Positions 8,376 through 10,333 of a DNA stretch of 10,333 nucleotides are shown in pieces. Origin of the DNA: Betaproteobacteria bacterium. Lineage in GTDB: Bacteria > Pseudomonadota > Gammaproteobacteria > Burkholderiales > Burkholderiaceae_C. The number at the start of each line of letters is the position of its first letter. Position 1 is the first letter of the stretch. A program made the translations under genes and the position numbers. The notes beneath the pieces are model-generated. The model ran no database searches and was not told the origin of the DNA. It worked only from the letters and a program-made list of their open reading frames with translations. Where the stretch lies: the NCBI GenBank assembly GCA_005882155.1, contig VBCQ01000206.1, positions 1 to 10,333 on the forward strand, given 5' to 3'.

Positions 8376-9527
8376 ATGAAAAACTCAAAGCGTCCGATGC
8401 TCCGCCTTGCGGGCTGGCTGATGCTCGCTGGCGCGGCGGCCATGCTCGGTTGCAGCAAGAAGGAACAAGCGTCGCCGGCCGCACCGACGGCCGCCTCGGC
8501 GCCGGCGAAGAAAGAGCCGCTGAAGATCGCCTTCGCCTATGTCGGCCCGGTCGGCGATGGCGGCTGGACCTTCGCGCACGACAACGCGCGCAAGGCGGTC
8601 GAGAAGGAATTCGGCGACAAGGTCGTCACCACCGCTGCCGAGAACGTGAAGGAAGGCCCCGACGCCGAGCGCGTGCTGCGCGACATGGTCGGCCAAGGCA
8701 GCAAGCTCGTCTTCGGCACGACCTTCGGCTACATGGACTACATGCTCAAGGTCGCGGCCGACGCGAAGGACGTGAAGTTCGAGCACGCCACCGGCTACAA
8801 GTCGGCCGAGAACCTGCGCGCCTACGACAGCCGCACTTACGAAGGCGCCTACATGGCCGGCGTGATTGCCGGCGGCATGACGAAGAGCAAGGTGCTCGGC
8901 GTCGTCGGCTCGATCCCGATCCCCGAGGTCATCCGCAATATCGACTCGTTCACGCTCGGCGCGCAAAGCGTCAATCCGACGGTGAGGGTCAAGGTCGTGT
9001 GGGTCAACGAGTGGGTCAACCCGCCGAAGGAGTCGGAGGCCGCGCAGTCGCTGATCAACGGCGGCGCCGACGTGCTGATGCAGAACACCGATTCGAGCGC
9101 CGTTCTGCAAACGGCCGAGAAGGCAGGCAAGTACGCCTTCGGCTGGGACAGCGACATGACCGCTTACGGCCCGAAAGCGCACCTCGCGTCGAGCATCATC
9201 AACTGGGCGCCGTACTACATCAGCACGACCAAGCAGGTGCTCGACGGCAGCTGGAAGACATCGCCGACGAAGATCTGGTGGGGCGTGAAGGAAGGTGCGA
9301 TCGACATCGTGTCGATCTCCGACAAAGTGCCGGCCGAGCTGAAGGCCAAGGTCGAGAAGGTCAAGGCCGGCCTGAAGGACGGTAGCTTCGCGATCTGGAA
9401 GGGCCCGATCGTCGGCGCCGACGGCAAGGAGGTGCTGAAGGCCGGCGTGGTCGCCGACGACGCCTTCCTCGGCGACATCAAGTTCTACGTCAAGGGCGTC
9501 GAAGGCAAGGTGCCGGGCGGGAGCTGA
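8376..9527 (+). CDS. BMP-family substrate-binding lipoprotein of the purine/nucleoside ABC importer
   Basis: This extracytoplasmic protein would capture the substrate and deliver it to the two permeases. The 383 residues begin with a signal peptide (basic MKNSKR, hydrophobic core about 8-24) ending in MLGC with Cys 26, a lipoprotein-type site that is slightly off consensus at positions -3 and -2. A Lys/Ala/Pro-rich linker runs to about residue 48. The mature domain fits the Bmp/Med/PnrA family (PF02608): FAYVGPVGDGGWTFAHD, GTTFGYMDYM, YEGAYMAGVIAGGM, GVVGSIPIPEVIRNID, NGGADVLMQNTDSS and FGWDSDMTAYGP, ending FYVKGVEGKVPGG. Characterised members such as PnrA bind purine nucleosides; the ligand here is inferred to be a purine base or nucleoside from the flanking deaminase genes. 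Codon choice is strongly biased to C/G endings, in keeping with high expression. It starts 32 bp after permease 2 and ends 5 bp before the deaminase gene. Confidence 0.94.
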   Translation: MKNSKRPMLRLAGWLMLAGAAAMLGCSKKEQASPAAPTAASAPAKKEPLKIAFAYVGPVGDGGWTFAHDNARKAVEKEFGDKVVTTAAENVKEGPDAERVLRDMVGQGSKLVFGTTFGYMDYMLKVAADAKDVKFEHATGYKSAENLRAYDSRTYEGAYMAGVIAGGMTKSKVLGVVGSIPIPEVIRNIDSFTLGAQSVNPTVRVKVVWVNEWVNPPKESEAAQSLINGGADVLMQNTDSSAVLQTAEKAGKYAFGWDSDMTAYGPKAHLASSIINWAPYYISTTKQVLDGSWKTSPTKIWWGVKEGAIDIVSISDKVPAELKAKVEKVKAGLKDGSFAIWKGPIVGADGKEVLKAGVVADDAFLGDIKFYVKGVEGKVPGGS

Positions 9528-9532
9528 GCAAC

Positions 9533-10333
9533 ATGCGTTTCGATCACATCTCTCGCGAGCGCTTGCCGGCGCTGCTGCACGCGATGCCGAAGGCCGAGCT
9601 GCACATCCACATCGAAGGCTCGCTCGAGCCCGAGCTGATCTTCGCGCTGGCGCAGCGCAATGGCGTCGCGCTCGCGTACCCGAGCGTGGCTGCGCTGCGC
9701 GCGATTTCGAGGACATGGCAATGGCGTATTTCGCGCGCGCAGCCGCCGACAACATCGTCCACGCCGAATTGTTCTTCGATCCGCAGACCCATACCGCGCG
9801 CGGCGTGAGCTTCGAGACGGTGATCGGCGGCCTCACGCGCGCCTGCGAGCGCGCGCAACTCGAGTTCGGCATCAGCAGCGCGCTGATCATGTGCTTCCTG
9901 CGCCACCTCAGCGAGGAAGAGGCGTTCGCGACGCTGGAAGAAGCGATGCCGTATCGCGGCCAGCTCATTGGCGTCGGACTCGACTCGGGCGAGCGCGGCA
10001 ACCCGCCGGAGAAGTTCGCTCGCGTGTTCGCGCGCTGCCGCGAGCTCGGCCTGCATGCGGTCGCGCATGCCGGCGAAGAGGGTCCGCCGCAATACATCCG
10101 CGATGCGCTCGACGTACTGAAGGTCGAGCGCATCGATCATGGCGTTCGCTGCATCGAAGACCCGGCACTGGTGCAGCGCCTCGCGCGCGAGCACGTGCCG
10201 CTCACCGTCTGCCCGCTGTCGAACGTGAAGCTGCGCGTGTTCGACACGCTCGCCGACCACAACCTCGCGGCCTTGCTCGATGCGGGGCTGCGCGTGACGC
10301 TGAATTCGGACGACCCGGCGTATTTCGGCGGCT
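9533..10333 (+). pseudogene. Adenine deaminase (adenosine deaminase family), internally deleted and frameshifted, 3' end outside window
   Basis: The gene family hydrolyses adenine to hypoxanthine plus ammonia using one zinc ion. From the ATG at 9533 the frame gives MPKAELHIHIEGSLEPE, with zinc ligands H24 and H26, then FALAQRNGVALAYPSVAALRA to about 9703. Beyond this it turns to nonsense and stops at 9808. The correct continuation starts one frame over at 9703 with DFEDMAMAYF and stays open to the window edge. It includes FFDPQTHTARGV, GISSALIMCFLRHLSEE, HAGEEGPP (from 10066, third zinc His and catalytic Glu), IDHGVR, PLTVCPLSN and SDDPAYFGG (metal Asp). About 25 residues are missing between ALRA and DFEDM; the frame change fits a loss of 3n+1 bases. 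FFDPQTHT and SDDPAYFGG favour the adenine-specific subgroup (like Pseudomonas PA0148) over true adenosine deaminase. A sequencing or assembly error is possible. Unless the sequence is wrong, no full-length enzyme would be made. Confidence 0.85.

Noticed and set aside
8385..10133. Minus-strand open frame of 582 codons opposite the lipoprotein and deaminase genes
   Set aside because: Antisense to the conserved BMP protein and to both halves of the deaminase; no recognisable domain.

Overview
The window is a compact purine-catabolism and purine-uptake locus from a high-G+C Gram-negative bacterium. By eye the sequence is about two-thirds G+C, with strong C/G third-position bias. The protein styles (xanthine dehydrogenase split into small and large subunits, a GuaD-type guanine deaminase, a BMP-family ABC importer and an adenine-deaminase-type member of the adenosine deaminase family) resemble Betaproteobacteria, most likely Burkholderiales. 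That placement is an inference from general resemblance, not from a search.

Layout. Positions 1-3577 on the minus strand hold xdhA followed by xdhB, separated by one base; xdhB runs off the left edge. A 49-bp divergent intergenic region (3578-3626) separates them from a plus-strand run that reaches the right edge: guaD (3627-4964), a double-ATPase ABC subunit (4971-6482), permease 1 (6469-7524), permease 2 (7524-8343), a BMP-family substrate-binding lipoprotein (8376-9527) and an adenine deaminase-like gene (9533 to the edge). Spacings are -14, -1, 5, 6 and 32 bp, so the plus-strand genes look like one operon, possibly with an extra promoter before the binding-protein gene. No stretch over 300 bases lacks a gene. 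I see no tRNA, rRNA, CRISPR array, insertion sequence or phage gene.

How the genes fit together. The importer probably brings in a purine base or nucleoside. Adenine deaminase would turn adenine into hypoxanthine, GuaD turns guanine into xanthine, and both products are substrates of XdhAB, which makes urate. The XdhAB maturation factor XdhC and the urate-degrading enzymes are not in the window; they may lie beyond its left edge.

The main surprise is that two of the eight genes are broken in the same way. Permease 2 (junction near 8196-8202) and the adenine deaminase gene (junction near 9698-9703) each lack an internal block, roughly 100 and 75 bp respectively. Each also changes reading frame at the junction, although both halves are otherwise well preserved. 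The binding-protein gene between them and the five genes to the left are intact as far as the window shows. This is either recent decay of the pathway or a sequence/assembly error; I cannot tell which from the sequence alone. Apart from this, the locus is an ordinary purine-utilisation cluster and I do not see a previously undescribed system.
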